Below, piece by piece: positions 1 through 8,370 of a stretch of 64,000 nucleotides of DNA. Below the pieces are notes generated by a model that worked only from the letters and a program-made list of their open reading frames with translations, was not told the DNA's origin and did no database searches. The position numbers were made by a program, and so were the translations under genes. The DNA lies in assembly GCF_946151055.1 (NCBI RefSeq), contig NZ_CAMGYZ010000020.1, positions 1 to 64,000 on the forward strand. Direction: 5' to 3'. Positions within the stretch are counted from its first letter, which is position 1. The number at the start of each line of letters is the position of its first letter. Origin of the DNA: Bacillus sp. Marseille-Q3570 (GTDB taxonomy: Bacteria > Bacillota > Bacilli > Bacillales > Fictibacillaceae).

Positions 1-120
1 GTTACTCACCCGTCCGCCGCTGACCTCTGAGGAGCAAGCTCCTCGTTGGTCCGCTCGACTTGCATGTATTAGGCACGCCGCCAGCGTTCGTCCTGAGCCA
101 GGATCAAACTCTCCAATAAA
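1..120 (-). rRNA. rrs: 16S ribosomal RNA, 5' end only (partial)
   Basis: Read on the minus strand this begins TTTATTGGAGAGTTTGATCC and continues through the universal 27F region and the first variable region to GGGTGAGTAAC, which is unmistakable 16S rRNA. Only the first ~120 nt are inside the window; the rest lies to the left. The gene sits downstream of ygxA, as in one B. subtilis rrn locus, so the context is conserved. Confidence 0.98.
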
Positions 121-258
121 GTGTTTGTGATGCACAGGATGTGCAAACTTCGATGTTGTCACAGGACGTGACGAACTTAATCGAAGATCCTTAACTCGTA
201 AAACTTAAAAATTGATTCAGGGTTCTTTTTAAAAAGACCCGTTTCACGCTTGGCTTTT

Positions 259-277
259 GTTCAGTTTTCAAAGAGCT
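259..277 (-). promoter_or_regulatory. boxA-like antitermination element in rrn leader
   Basis: On the minus strand the leader carries AGCTCTTTGAAAACTGAAC, the boxA-type motif found in Bacillus rrn leaders, where the Nus complex is loaded to prevent premature Rho-dependent termination. It lies between the promoters and the 16S gene. Recognition is by sequence only. Confidence 0.7.
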
Positions 278-357
278 GTTCACTTCAATGATCAGTGGAA
301 AAACACTGTCTTTTATTGAAGTTTTTTGTTGTCGATGTCTTTAACAGCGACTTTTAT

Positions 358-386
358 AGAATATCATCTGTAAGCCCCGATGTCAA
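358..386 (-). promoter_or_regulatory. rrn promoter P2 (sigma-A)
   Basis: Minus strand: -35 TTGACA (381-386), 17-bp spacer, -10 TATTCT (358-363). This is the promoter nearer the 16S gene. Spacing and hexamers are close to the vegetative consensus. Confidence 0.85.
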
Positions 387-400
387 CGACTTTTTTTGAA

Positions 401-430
401 GAAAAATCCCGCCGCTTTCGCAGCGACGAG
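401..430 (-). terminator. hairpin plus T-run between rrn P1 and P2
   Basis: Minus strand: CGTCGC-tgcgaaa-GCGGCG followed by GGATTTTTC. It resembles a short intrinsic terminator and lies between the two rrn promoters, so only P1 transcripts and ygxA read-through would cross it. It may simply be the ygxA terminator. Confidence 0.5.
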
Positions 431-434
431 ATAT

Positions 435-463
435 AATATACCATGCACTAATTTTAGTGTCAA
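435..463 (-). promoter_or_regulatory. rrn promoter P1 (sigma-A)
   Basis: Minus strand: -35 TTGACA (458-463), 17-bp spacer, -10 TATATT (435-440). Together with P2 it makes the tandem promoter arrangement usual for Bacillus rRNA operons. It starts only 15 bp after the ygxA stop codon. Confidence 0.85.
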
Positions 464-477
464 TAACTTATTTGCAT

Positions 478-1347
478 TTAGTTTTTAAATTGATACGTCC
501 TATGAAAGATCCCTATTCCCTTCGTATCCTGTCGAATGACCTGGATGTATTCCTTCTCGATCAGATGCTCGATCACCGCGCCCAAGTCTATTTTATAATC
601 CTGCATTTCAGGATGAACCATCAATTGATAAAACGACCATGCTCCTTCCCTCGTATTCATGATGTCTTTGAGGTGTCGTGATCCAAGTTCTGTTTTAGCC
701 GACATGGAGAATTCGTTTGCTAAGATCAACAATTCAATCCGTTTGTTGATTGGTTCATCACTGGAAGTAAGTTCTTCATATAACTTATAAATTTCAGGTT
801 CAATTTGTTTCACCTGGTTCCACACAGTGACTTCTGGATAGAAACCATGTTCAATGACAGAAAGACGTGCAAGATGATGAAGCGCATGGATGATATTGTT
901 GTATGCATCCAAATAGTGACCAGCATGATACAGCTCTTTCCCATCAGAAAATCTGCGAACCAGTTTGGCGAATTCCATTCCTATTTTCTTCTTACGTTCA
1001 GCGATTGGGAAATCGTTTATCCGGGACTTAAGTGACTCCACAAATTCATTCCGATCGAATAAGACCTTCCCGTTTACGACCCAATCAACAACACGGCGAT
1101 GAGAACCAAGCATCAACCATTTATTCAGCTGGTGCAGCGTCACAACGTGCAGAGCCGCTTTTTTTTCTTCAAATTCATAATGCTTTACTTGCCAGGGTGA
1201 ATCAGCTTGTTCAACAATAATGAATAAAATCACATCAAAGTGATCGGTAGATGGGCTGAACTTTTTATTTTTTTCTATTAATAGTACACCTAATGTTTCT
1301 TCACGACTTGCTCTTTCCTGATAGAGTGGCCGTAAGATATCTTCCAT
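478..1347 (-). CDS. ygxA: YgxA-like nucleotidyltransferase-like protein
   Basis: A 289-residue soluble protein recognised as YgxA by its conserved middle part (GKVLFDRNEF, RKKKIGMEFAKL, YLDAYNNIIHALHHLARL) and by its position between ygzB/perR and an rRNA operon, exactly as in B. subtilis. The N-terminal ~110 residues resemble a degenerate nucleotidyltransferase fold and the C-terminal half is helical; its biochemical role is unknown in the family. ATG start with AGGAG about 11 nt upstream. It is divergent from ygzB and ends next to rrn promoter P1. Confidence 0.85.
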   Translation of the reverse strand: MEDILRPLYQERASREETLGVLLIEKNKKFSPSTDHFDVILFIIVEQADSPWQVKHYEFEEKKAALHVVTLHQLNKWLMLGSHRRVVDWVVNGKVLFDRNEFVESLKSRINDFPIAERKKKIGMEFAKLVRRFSDGKELYHAGHYLDAYNNIIHALHHLARLSVIEHGFYPEVTVWNQVKQIEPEIYKLYEELTSSDEPINKRIELLILANEFSMSAKTELGSRHLKDIMNTREGAWSFYQLMVHPEMQDYKIDLGAVIEHLIEKEYIQVIRQDTKGIGIFHRTYQFKN

Positions 1348-1503
1348 TGTTCAATCATCTCCTGTGCGAATGTCCGTTGTACGTTCCAATTTACACTATT
1401 CAATATCATATTGATTTTTCCTCTAAGATTATGAAATGTTAAAAGATTGTTCATGATTTTGATTTTTATATTTGCTATACTGTCTGAAGGAGGAATGTAT
1501 ATT

Positions 1504-1860
1504 ATGGAATTGAAATATACAAGTAAGATCAATAAAATCAGAACGTTTGCCCTGAGCCTGGTGTTCATCGGCATTATCATAATGTACCTTGGACTTTATT
1601 TTAAAGCAAGTTTTACAGTGATGACGATTTTCATGTTGATCGGTTTTTTAGCGACATTATCAAGTGCTGCGGTATATATATGGATAGGGATGCTGTCGAC
1701 GAAGGCGGTCCAGGTAGAATGCCCGAACTGTCATAAGGTGACGAAGGTGCTTGGAAGGGTCGATGCATGCATGTTCTGCAAGCAGCCGTTAACAATGGAT
1801 CCATCACTCGATGGTATTGAATTCAGTGAGGAATATAACAGGAAAAAGAAAGAGGATTGA
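1504..1860 (+). CDS. ygzB: YgzB family membrane/zinc-ribbon protein
   Basis: 118 residues. After [17 protein letters not shown] there are two membrane segments (about 14-35 and 39-62), then a cytoplasmic tail with CPNC...CMFC (a likely four-cysteine zinc ribbon) and the family ending EEYNRKKK. This matches B. subtilis YgzB, the neighbour of perR; function unknown. The start was set at the ATG preceded by AAGGAGGA with 9-nt spacing rather than an upstream in-frame ATG lacking a ribosome-binding site. Confidence 0.9.
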   Translation: MELKYTSKINKIRTFALSLVFIGIIIMYLGLYFKASFTVMTIFMLIGFLATLSSAAVYIWIGMLSTKAVQVECPNCHKVTKVLGRVDACMFCKQPLTMDPSLDGIEFSEEYNRKKKED

Positions 1861-1862
1861 TG

Positions 1863-1895
1863 AAAAGTGACCTTCAAATGGGGGTCACTTTTTTT
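1863..1895 (+). terminator. Rho-independent terminator of ygzB
   Basis: Stem AAAGTGACC / GGTCACTTT followed by a run of T, two bases after the ygzB stop codon. Confidence 0.9.
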
Positions 1896-1905
1896 AGCTC
1901 TACGC

Positions 1906-1935
1906 CTATGGCTTGGCTTTGCCAAGTTTTCTTTA
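1906..1935 (-). repeat. fragment of the ~89-bp MITE-like repeat
   Basis: These 30 bases are identical to 53811-53840, the 5' end (minus orientation) of a full copy of the ~89-bp element. The remainder of the element is absent, so this is a truncated copy lying between the ygzB and perR terminators. Confidence 0.8.
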
Positions 1936-1987
1936 TCTGAAAGGTACCCGTTACATTTAATTGCAACTAAATTTTTTTAAGCAAGAA

Positions 1988-2030
1988 AAAATGACCTCCG
2001 CTCCATCAACTCATTGGGCGAAGGTCATCT
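1988..2030 (-). terminator. Rho-independent terminator of perR
   Basis: Minus strand: stem GATGACCTTCGC / GCGGAGGTCATT followed by TTTTTT, directly after the perR stop codon. Confidence 0.9.
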
Positions 2031-2032
2031 TT

Positions 2033-2470
2033 TTAATGGACCTTTTGGCATTCTGGACATGTTCCGTAAACTTCCATACGGTGATTCGCAACTTTGAAGC
2101 CTGTTACGTGCTTTGCGACATCCTCCACTTCATCAAGTCCAGGATAGGAGAAGTCGACAATTTTGCCACAGCTTTCACAGATGATGTGATAGTGGTCTGT
2201 CGTTACACAATCGAACCGGCTGGAAGAATCTCCGTAGGTCAGTTCTTTTACAAGTCCTGCACCTTTAAATACACGCAGGTTGTTGTATACAGTCGCTACA
2301 CTCATATTAGGAAATTTGTCCTCTAATGCTTTATAAATCTCATCGGCAGTCGGATGAGACATCGTTTGGATTAAATACTCTAGAATCGCATGACGTTGTG
2401 GCGTAATGCGAACCCCCGCATCCTTCAACGTATCAACCGCTGTTTGCAATCGGTTTTCCTCTTGTGTCAT
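2033..2470 (-). CDS. perR: peroxide-responsive repressor PerR (Fur family)
   Basis: Fur-family metalloregulator of about 145 residues. N-terminal winged helix ([28 protein letters not shown]) and C-terminal dimerisation domain with the regulatory metal ligands in DHYH and two CxxC pairs (CESC, CPEC) for structural zinc. In B. subtilis PerR-Fe senses H2O2 by histidine oxidation and controls catalase, ahpCF, hemA and fur. I chose the second ATG (2470) because GAGAGGTG is 9 nt from it but only about 3 nt from the ATG at 2476. An almost perfect Per box overlaps its own promoter. Position next to ygzB and ygxA matches B. subtilis perR. Confidence 0.96.
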   Translation of the reverse strand: MTQEENRLQTAVDTLKDAGVRITPQRHAILEYLIQTMSHPTADEIYKALEDKFPNMSVATVYNNLRVFKGAGLVKELTYGDSSSRFDCVTTDHYHIICESCGKIVDFSYPGLDEVEDVAKHVTGFKVANHRMEVYGTCPECQKVH

Positions 2471-2505
2471 CGTCATGCACCTCTCTTCCGAAAGACATTA
2501 TTACT

Positions 2506-2545
2506 TTATAATATTTATAATTAGTGTACACGGAATTTGTGACAA
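2506..2545 (-). promoter_or_regulatory. perR promoter with Per box operator
   Basis: TTATAATATTTATAA (2506-2520) matches the Per box TTATAATNATTATAA at 14 of 15 positions. On the minus strand a -35-like TTGTCA (2540-2545) and -10-like TAATTA (2518-2523) flank it, so PerR bound here would block its own promoter. Autoregulation is inferred from the site and from known PerR behaviour. Confidence 0.8.
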
Positions 2546-2576
2546 TTGTCAATTATAACCCTTATCTTATGCGGAT

Positions 2577-3131
2577 TTACTCCTCTTCATGTAAGATTGG
2601 TTCCACTACATTCATTTTCTGATTCGTATACCGGGCTGCTACGAATAAGAAATCAGAGAGCCGGTTCAGATAGGAAAGTACCAACGGATTGACTTTTTCT
2701 ATTCCGACCGCTTGTCGTTCTGCTCTTCTCACGACAGTTCGGGCTACATGAAAAGCTGAGGCGGCTTTTGAGCCACCTGGGAGCACGAATTGTTTCAACG
2801 GTGTCAATTCCTCCTCCCATTGGTCGATCGCCTGTTCAAGGTAGGTGATATCACTCTCTTCCAACGTCCATCCTACTTTTTTATCTATCGGCGTCGCTAA
2901 CTCTGCTCCCACATGAAAAAGCACGGTCTGAACCCTACGGACCACTTTTTCAAATTCCGCTTTCCATTCCCTGTTCTGGTCCTGTAAATGACTTAAGCCT
3001 AACCCTATCATTGAATTCGCTTCGTCACAGGTCCCGTATGCTTCAACACGAGGATCGTTTTTCCCGACACGATCACCGTAAACAAGTGAGGTCGTGCCTT
3101 TATCTCCAGATTTCGTATAAATCTTCATCAA
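2577..3131 (-). CDS. ATP:cob(I)alamin adenosyltransferase, PduO type
   Basis: 184 residues of the PduO/YvqK family, which transfers the 5'-deoxyadenosyl group of ATP to cob(I)alamin to form adenosylcobalamin. Family motifs are clear: N-terminal YTKSGDKGTTSL (nucleotide binding), GTCDEANS, and the C-terminal FVLPGG ... HVARTVVRRAER ... LNRLSDFLFV helices. It ends the cell-side of a two-gene minus-strand unit: the dehydrogenase gene begins to its right and stops one base before this gene's start, so the two are probably co-transcribed. Confidence 0.93.
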   Translation of the reverse strand: MMKIYTKSGDKGTTSLVYGDRVGKNDPRVEAYGTCDEANSMIGLGLSHLQDQNREWKAEFEKVVRRVQTVLFHVGAELATPIDKKVGWTLEESDITYLEQAIDQWEEELTPLKQFVLPGGSKAASAFHVARTVVRRAERQAVGIEKVNPLVLSYLNRLSDFLFVAARYTNQKMNVVEPILHEEE

Positions 3132-4082
3132 TCAATACCCCCTGATGAGATCGATTTTATTTAGATACTCCCCTTCACCTTGTCGAAAAACCTTAAGATT
3201 TTCTTCGAATTGATCAAAGGCGCGTCGCTGATAAAGAGGTGTGATGCCTGAAAGGTGTGGCGTAATCGTTACATTCTCCATTTCCCAAAGTACATTATCC
3301 TCCGGAAGAGGTTCTTTTTCCATCACATCAAGGACTGCATGTGCAATCTGATTTTCTTGAAGAGCTTGGATTAAACCTTGCTGATCAACCGTTGTCCCTC
3401 TCCCTATGTTTATGAAAACGGCATGCTCTTGCATTCTTTCAAAATGTACCTTCTTTAAAAAGGCGTATGTTTCATCGGTTTTCGGTAAGACAGATACAAC
3501 GAAATCTGCTTTACGTAAAAGATCTTCCAGCTGATCGAAGGTGACCATTTCATCGAAGTGATCCACATGACGGCCGCTGCGGTTCAGTCCGATCGTATGC
3601 ATGTTGAAGGCTTTAGACAATCGTGCAATTTCAGAACCGATTGCACCTGCACCCAATACGCCAAGCGTATTACCATATAATTCCCCAACTTGGAATTTAC
3701 GTTCCCACACTTTATTCTTTTGATTTTCCTTGATCAAGTGGAATTTACGATTCACTTGAAGCATCATACCGATTGTATATTCAGCCATGGGTATTTTATG
3801 AATGCCTCTTGCGTTTGTAACAAGTATGCCCTGTTCCTTAATCGCTTCGAACGGCATTTTATCAAGACCAGCTGACATGACATTGATCCATTTCAACTGT
3901 TTGGCTTTTGAGATGATTTCAGGTGTTAAATCTTCTCCATATGTAAGCAGAATATCTGCATCAGACAAATACTCTTCCGCTTCCTTTATGTTTTGACAGA
4001 ACTGGAATTGGATATCTGGATATTTGTCCTTCATTTCGTCCTGGATCGAATAACGTACTTTTGCTGAAGATACGATGAACAT
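3132..4082 (-). CDS. D-2-hydroxyacid dehydrogenase (NAD-dependent)
   Basis: About 316 residues. NAD-binding GVLGAGAIGSEIAR in the middle, catalytic Arg in NIGRGTTVD, Glu in VMEKEPLPED and His in ITPHLSG, i.e. the full Arg-Glu-His set of the 2-hydroxyacid dehydrogenase family. Substrate cannot be told from sequence. Start at ATG 4082 because GGGAGGT lies 7 nt upstream; the longer frame to 4136 has no ribosome-binding site. Immediately upstream of the cobalamin adenosyltransferase. Confidence 0.92.
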   Translation of the reverse strand: MFIVSSAKVRYSIQDEMKDKYPDIQFQFCQNIKEAEEYLSDADILLTYGEDLTPEIISKAKQLKWINVMSAGLDKMPFEAIKEQGILVTNARGIHKIPMAEYTIGMMLQVNRKFHLIKENQKNKVWERKFQVGELYGNTLGVLGAGAIGSEIARLSKAFNMHTIGLNRSGRHVDHFDEMVTFDQLEDLLRKADFVVSVLPKTDETYAFLKKVHFERMQEHAVFINIGRGTTVDQQGLIQALQENQIAHAVLDVMEKEPLPEDNVLWEMENVTITPHLSGITPLYQRRAFDQFEENLKVFRQGEGEYLNKIDLIRGY

Positions 4083-4253
4083 CACGATTACCTCCCTAGG
4101 TTTCCTACTTTTATTAAACAACAATTCAATCGGCATCGTCCAATATTAAACAAAATTTTCTGACATTTCTCCTTGTAGGCTTTTGGCTTTTTCTAATTCG
4201 CTGCCTTTCCGCTGGTGATCTGCAGGTTATTAACCAATGCCATTATAAAAAGA

Positions 4254-4381
4254 AACAGGGCTGTCCAAAAAGAAAAGTGTCAGACACCTCCGACACAACA
4301 TTTTGTCTCAAAAACACGCTTTTTCTCAAAATGTCGTTAAGTTCGGAGAGACTCAAACACTTTTAAGGACAGCCCCTGTTT
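4254..4381. repeat. long imperfect inverted repeat (GGGCTGTCC family), likely bidirectional terminator
   Basis: Ends AAACAGGGCTGTCC and GGACAGCCCCTGTTT are complementary, and internal blocks (AAAAGTGT / ACACTTTT; ACATTTTG / CAAAATGT) also pair, giving a ~128-nt stem-loop. A related element is at 46358-46467. It follows the bcp stop codon and probably terminates bcp transcription. Confidence 0.8.
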
Positions 4382-4382
4382 G

Positions 4383-4850
4383 CTAAAGATTTTCTTTTAT
4401 ATATCCAAGTGCTTCTGTTACATGATCCTTAACTTTCACTTTACGCCACTCTTTCACAAGCTCACCGTCCTTATTGATGATGAACGTAGAACGGACAATG
4501 CCCATGTATTCTTTGCCGAAGTTCTTTTTCAATTGCCATACGTCATAGAGTTCAGCCACTTCATTGTCTTCATCAGCAAGCAATAAGAATGGAAGATCAT
4601 GCTTTTCAATGAATTTCTTGTGGCGGTCGATTGGATCCGGGCTTACCCCGAGGATCACAGTGTTTTGATCACTGAACTCACTGTGATGGTCTCTGAAATC
4701 GCAAGCTTCCGTTGTACATCCTGGTGTCATGTCTTTCGGATAGAAATATAATACGACATTTTTCCCTTTGAAATCTGAGAGGCTGACCTTCTCACCATTA
4801 TTCGCTTCTAAAGTAAAATCCGGTGCTTTTTCTCCTGTTTTGACAGACAT
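4383..4850 (-). CDS. bcp: thiol peroxidase Bcp (peroxiredoxin)
   Basis: 155-residue atypical two-Cys peroxiredoxin of the Bcp/PrxQ type. The peroxidatic and resolving cysteines are in PGCTTEACDFRD (five residues apart), preceded by VVLYFYPKDMTPG. It reduces H2O2 and organic hydroperoxides using thioredoxin. This is ygaF in B. subtilis, near perR and hemL; here it keeps that neighbourhood. ATG with a GGAGGG box upstream. Confidence 0.95.
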   Translation of the reverse strand: MSVKTGEKAPDFTLEANNGEKVSLSDFKGKNVVLYFYPKDMTPGCTTEACDFRDHHSEFSDQNTVILGVSPDPIDRHKKFIEKHDLPFLLLADEDNEVAELYDVWQLKKNFGKEYMGIVRSTFIINKDGELVKEWRKVKVKDHVTEALGYIKENL

Positions 4851-4915
4851 GATTTGTACCCTCCTATTTTAAAATCATCTATAATAAGGGTACCCAATAA
4901 CTTGGAAGGAAACAA

Positions 4916-5359
4916 CTAATCCGATTTCCATTCTGTATCAACGACAGTGGAAAGAACGAAGGCTGCTGGTAAAAGGTATCCGACCAATGCTTCGATGATT
5001 GAAATCCATCTGCCGATTCCGACTGGTGTAATATCTCCATACCCTACGGATAAAAGGGTAACCGCACTGAAATAAGATACCACTTCAGTCAGTTCGACAT
5101 ACGTTCCGTTCACGGGTGCCCCGTTTTCCATTAGCACTGGGACCCCAATCATCAAAAGGCTGAAATAGATTGCACCGAATCCAAGGATGATGATGGAATA
5201 GACGATGAATAAAGCCATAAGATCATCAAAAGAAATGAATTTACGCGATTTTTTATGTAAATGGCGAGGATGTCGAAAAAAAGACACAAGGCTTTTTTGT
5301 ACGATGATGAAGACCGAAACGAATACAAAAACCACAATAAGAAGATCCATCTTATCCAC
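4916..5359 (-). CDS. two-pore-helix potassium channel protein (Ion_trans_2)
   Basis: 147 residues: N-terminal membrane helix (about 5-25), a basic loop (HPRHLHKKSRK), a second helix (about 48-72), a pore loop ending in the K+ selectivity filter SVGYGDITP (about 103-111), and a final helix (about 120-140). There is no C-terminal RCK domain, so gating is unknown. The gene lies between bcp and the CNNM gene on the same strand. Confidence 0.88.
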   Translation of the reverse strand: MDKMDLLIVVFVFVSVFIIVQKSLVSFFRHPRHLHKKSRKFISFDDLMALFIVYSIIILGFGAIYFSLLMIGVPVLMENGAPVNGTYVELTEVVSYFSAVTLLSVGYGDITPVGIGRWISIIEALVGYLLPAAFVLSTVVDTEWKSD

Positions 5360-5415
5360 CTCTTCACATTCCTATGCTGAAAAATGAAAAGATAGGACAA
5401 GATGGACAGGAAATG

Positions 5416-6699
5416 CTAGTGTCCGATTGCATCAATACGTTTGATCTGTTGGTCATCAGCTTCTATGATTCTAAAAGTCACATGTTCGAAACTATATTCT
5501 TCGTCTTCAGAAATGTCTGAGCTTTGTGTCAACAACCAGCCTCCAATCGTATCCAGCTCTGAGTCGTCGATCTCGATTTTGAAAAACTCATTGACGTCAG
5601 AAATCAGTGCTTTACCGTCAAGGATCGCATGGTTACGGTCGAGTTTTTCAATCTGGGGCTTTTCCTCTGTATCGAATTCATCACGGATTTCACCGACAAT
5701 TTCTTCGATGATATCTTCAACCGTGACGAGACCTGCAGTACCTCCGTATTCATCGACTAGTATCATCATATGCACCCGTTCCTTCTGCATGTGCACAAGC
5801 AATGTTTTAATCGGAGTCGTTTCAATCACTTTATGGACCGGTCGGATGAACTCGTTTAGCGGACGTTCTTCCTTCATTAGCAAAGAATTGAAGACTTCTT
5901 TTATATTAACAAGTCCGATGATGTGGTCTTTATCACCATCTGCAACAGGATACCGGGTGAACTTTTCATTACTCATGATTGAAATATTCTCTTCCATCGG
6001 CTCATCCGTGAACATACAGACCATCTCTGTCCGCGGTACCATGATCTCTTTAGCAGTACGGTCATCGAATTCGAAAATTTTATTGACGTAGTGAAGCTCT
6101 GACTTATTGATTTCTCCGCTTTTATAGCTTTCAGACAGGATGATTCGTAGTTCCTCTTCAGAGTGGGCTACTTCATGCTCGTTTGCTTGTTTGAATCCAA
6201 GCAACCTTGTTAAGACGCGAGCCGATCCGTTCAATGCCCAGATGAAGGGATACATGATTTTATAGAACCATATCAATGGTTTTGCGAGTAACAGGCTGAT
6301 TCCTTCGGCTTTCTGGATGGCGACCGTCTTCGGGGCAAGTTCACCTAAAACGACATGCAAAAACGTGATTGTTGAAAAAGCGATAACGAAAGATAGCGTG
6401 CTTGCAAGTGCTTCTGAAATCGCGAACTTCTCGAATAATGGATGTAGGATCTCTTCGACCGTAGGTTCACCTATCCACCCTAGACCGAGAGCGGTGATGG
6501 TGATTCCGAGCTGGCACGCTGACAAGTATCCATCCAGATTGTCTAGCACTTTTCTGGCTGCTTCAGCTCTCTTGTTTCCATCCTCAACAAGTTTATCGAT
6601 TTTAGTTGAACGTACTTTCACGATTGCAAATTCTGCTGCTACGAAAAAAGCCGTGAGCGCAATCAGAATGGCAACGTATAGAAGATCGATGATAACCAC
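5416..6699 (-). CDS. CNNM/CorC (HlyC) family transporter-like protein
   Basis: 427 residues. DUF21 membrane domain (about 1-200, four helices with the hallmark LGWIGEPTVEEIL and LGELAPKTVAIQ), a CBS pair (about 215-335, containing IMVPRTEM and VDEYGGTAGLVTVEDIIEEIVGEI) and a C-terminal CorC_HlyC domain. Members are linked to Mg2+ or Co2+ export and magnesium homeostasis; older annotation calls them haemolysins, which is not supported. No Mg2+ riboswitch is visible upstream. Confidence 0.92.
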   Translation of the reverse strand: MVIIDLLYVAILIALTAFFVAAEFAIVKVRSTKIDKLVEDGNKRAEAARKVLDNLDGYLSACQLGITITALGLGWIGEPTVEEILHPLFEKFAISEALASTLSFVIAFSTITFLHVVLGELAPKTVAIQKAEGISLLLAKPLIWFYKIMYPFIWALNGSARVLTRLLGFKQANEHEVAHSEEELRIILSESYKSGEINKSELHYVNKIFEFDDRTAKEIMVPRTEMVCMFTDEPMEENISIMSNEKFTRYPVADGDKDHIIGLVNIKEVFNSLLMKEERPLNEFIRPVHKVIETTPIKTLLVHMQKERVHMMILVDEYGGTAGLVTVEDIIEEIVGEIRDEFDTEEKPQIEKLDRNHAILDGKALISDVNEFFKIEIDDSELDTIGGWLLTQSSDISEDEEYSFEHVTFRIIEADDQQIKRIDAIGH

Positions 6700-6787
6700 G
6701 GGTCGCCTTCAGTAAATGAAGGCTTCACCTCCGTCCCTCGTTAATATTCTTTATCATTCCTCTGAACGGGTAAAACATAACATACCT

Positions 6788-7573
6788 TTAACTTCCCGCT
6801 CCCCGGTATTTCGTAACCCCGATGTTCCATAAGAATATCGCCAATGCGAAAAAGAAAATACCCATGACAGGCGTCAAATACGCGTATCCGTACCATTCTG
6901 TTTTATTGAGAAAAAATGCTGCAGGATAAACCCCGACGAATGCGAAAGGTAAAATCCATGTAAGTACATAGCGGATGATCTGATTATAAATATCAACCGG
7001 ATACCGTCCGAAGTTTCCAATGTTGTACATCATCGGCATGATATCCGTACGGCTGTCCGACCAGAAGCTGATCGTTGCCAGACTGATGAAGATACCCGCA
7101 TAAACCAGCGCGCCTCCAATAACGAATAACAGGAATAAAAACGGATCGTACCATGCGATCGTCATCCCAAGATTGCTCCCCGCATAAAACATGACAGCAA
7201 GACCCGTGATGACACCGAACATCGATTCCAATTCCATACGTTCAAGAATTATCTGGAACAGACTATGGATCGGCCGCGTCAGGATACGATCGAGTTCACC
7301 TTTTACGATATAACGCTCATTAAAGTCCCAAATGTTGAAAAAGGTAGAAAAAAGCGCGAAAGGTACTAAGAAGAAACCATAAATAAAAATGATTTCGTCC
7401 TTACTCCAGCCACTCAATAACTTGGTATGACCGAATACGACTAGTATGAAAATCAGGTTGACCGCCTGGAAAAGCAAGTCGGACAAAATTTCCACTACCA
7501 TATCTGAACGGTATGTGAGCCTCGTTTTCATGTATTGGCCGACGTATTGGACAAAAATTGAAAGATAAGACAT
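6788..7573 (-). CDS. ABC-2 type transporter permease
   Basis: About 261 residues with six predicted membrane helices, of the ABC-2 permease family that pairs as heterodimers (motifs NERYIVKGELDRILTRP and FGRYPVDIYN). Start at ATG 7573: AGGAGGG lies 8 nt upstream and overlaps the stop of the preceding permease, indicating translational coupling. Third gene of a three-gene ABC exporter unit. Confidence 0.9.
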   Translation of the reverse strand: MSYLSIFVQYVGQYMKTRLTYRSDMVVEILSDLLFQAVNLIFILVVFGHTKLLSGWSKDEIIFIYGFFLVPFALFSTFFNIWDFNERYIVKGELDRILTRPIHSLFQIILERMELESMFGVITGLAVMFYAGSNLGMTIAWYDPFLFLLFVIGGALVYAGIFISLATISFWSDSRTDIMPMMYNIGNFGRYPVDIYNQIIRYVLTWILPFAFVGVYPAAFFLNKTEWYGYAYLTPVMGIFFFALAIFLWNIGVTKYRGAGS

Positions 7574-7578
7574 GACGG

Positions 7579-8370
7579 CTACCCTCCTTGTATGACCATT
7601 TGTTTTTTTGCTAGAATCCATAAGATCTGTATCGGTACAAGGAGCAATAAGCACCATAAAACCTGCATCATCAGGGCGTTCAAGACCTGCTGTCCGACGA
7701 ATCCTTCAGAAAAGATCATGCTTGGGACATAGGAAATGTACATGAACGGGAACCATTCCATAGCGGATTGAGCCCACCCAGGATAGAAACTGATCGGCAG
7801 GATCAACCCCGAAAACAGATCAATGACCACTCTTTTGGCCCTCATCAAACCGTCATTGTTAAATATGAAGAAAGTGAAAATGCCCGTCATCAAATTGATT
7901 TGTGTATTGATGATGAAACTGAATAAGATCGAAATCCCGAAATATCCCCAGGTAGCGAGATTTGCAGAAAATTGGAGCGGAAAAACGAGACTGACCAGGA
8001 ACATGCCCGGTACGGAAAAAAAGAGCAATCGGAATATCCCTTCGCCAAGCGCCGCCATCGTCTTCATATTGAGATAATGATACGGACGGATCAATTCGAC
8101 GGCAACTTTCCCCTCTTTAATTTCCAGCGCGATTTCACGGTCGATATTGTTAAAATAAAACGCTCGTGCCATCCAGGCTACGGCTATGTATGTGGTCATC
8201 TGTATGACTGACAACCCCTGGATGTCCTCTTTACCACCATAAATGGCACTCCATAAAAAGTAATAAGCAGCTATGTTGATACTGTAAATGATGATACCGC
8301 TGTAATAGTTCGTTCTATACGCGAGCATCATCAAAAACCGAATGCGGATCATTTCAATATACTTACCCAT
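7579..8370 (-). CDS. ABC-2 type transporter permease
   Basis: 263 residues, six membrane helices, related to the neighbouring permease (IALEIKEGKVAVELIRP corresponds to its GELDRILTRP loop). The start overlaps the end of the ATPase gene by 8 bases, so the three genes form one operon. The two permeases and one ATPase presumably form one exporter; the substrate is unknown. Confidence 0.9.
   Translation of the reverse strand: MGKYIEMIRIRFLMMLAYRTNYYSGIIIYSINIAAYYFLWSAIYGGKEDIQGLSVIQMTTYIAVAWMARAFYFNNIDREIALEIKEGKVAVELIRPYHYLNMKTMAALGEGIFRLLFFSVPGMFLVSLVFPLQFSANLATWGYFGISILFSFIINTQINLMTGIFTFFIFNNDGLMRAKRVVIDLFSGLILPISFYPGWAQSAMEWFPFMYISYVPSMIFSEGFVGQQVLNALMMQVLWCLLLLVPIQILWILAKKQMVIQGG

Noticed and set aside
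4146-4225. Protein-like frame (RKGSELEKAKSLQGEMSENFV) on the minus strand upstream of the dehydrogenase
   Set aside because: Two in-frame TAA codons precede it and there is no start codon; at most a gene remnant.
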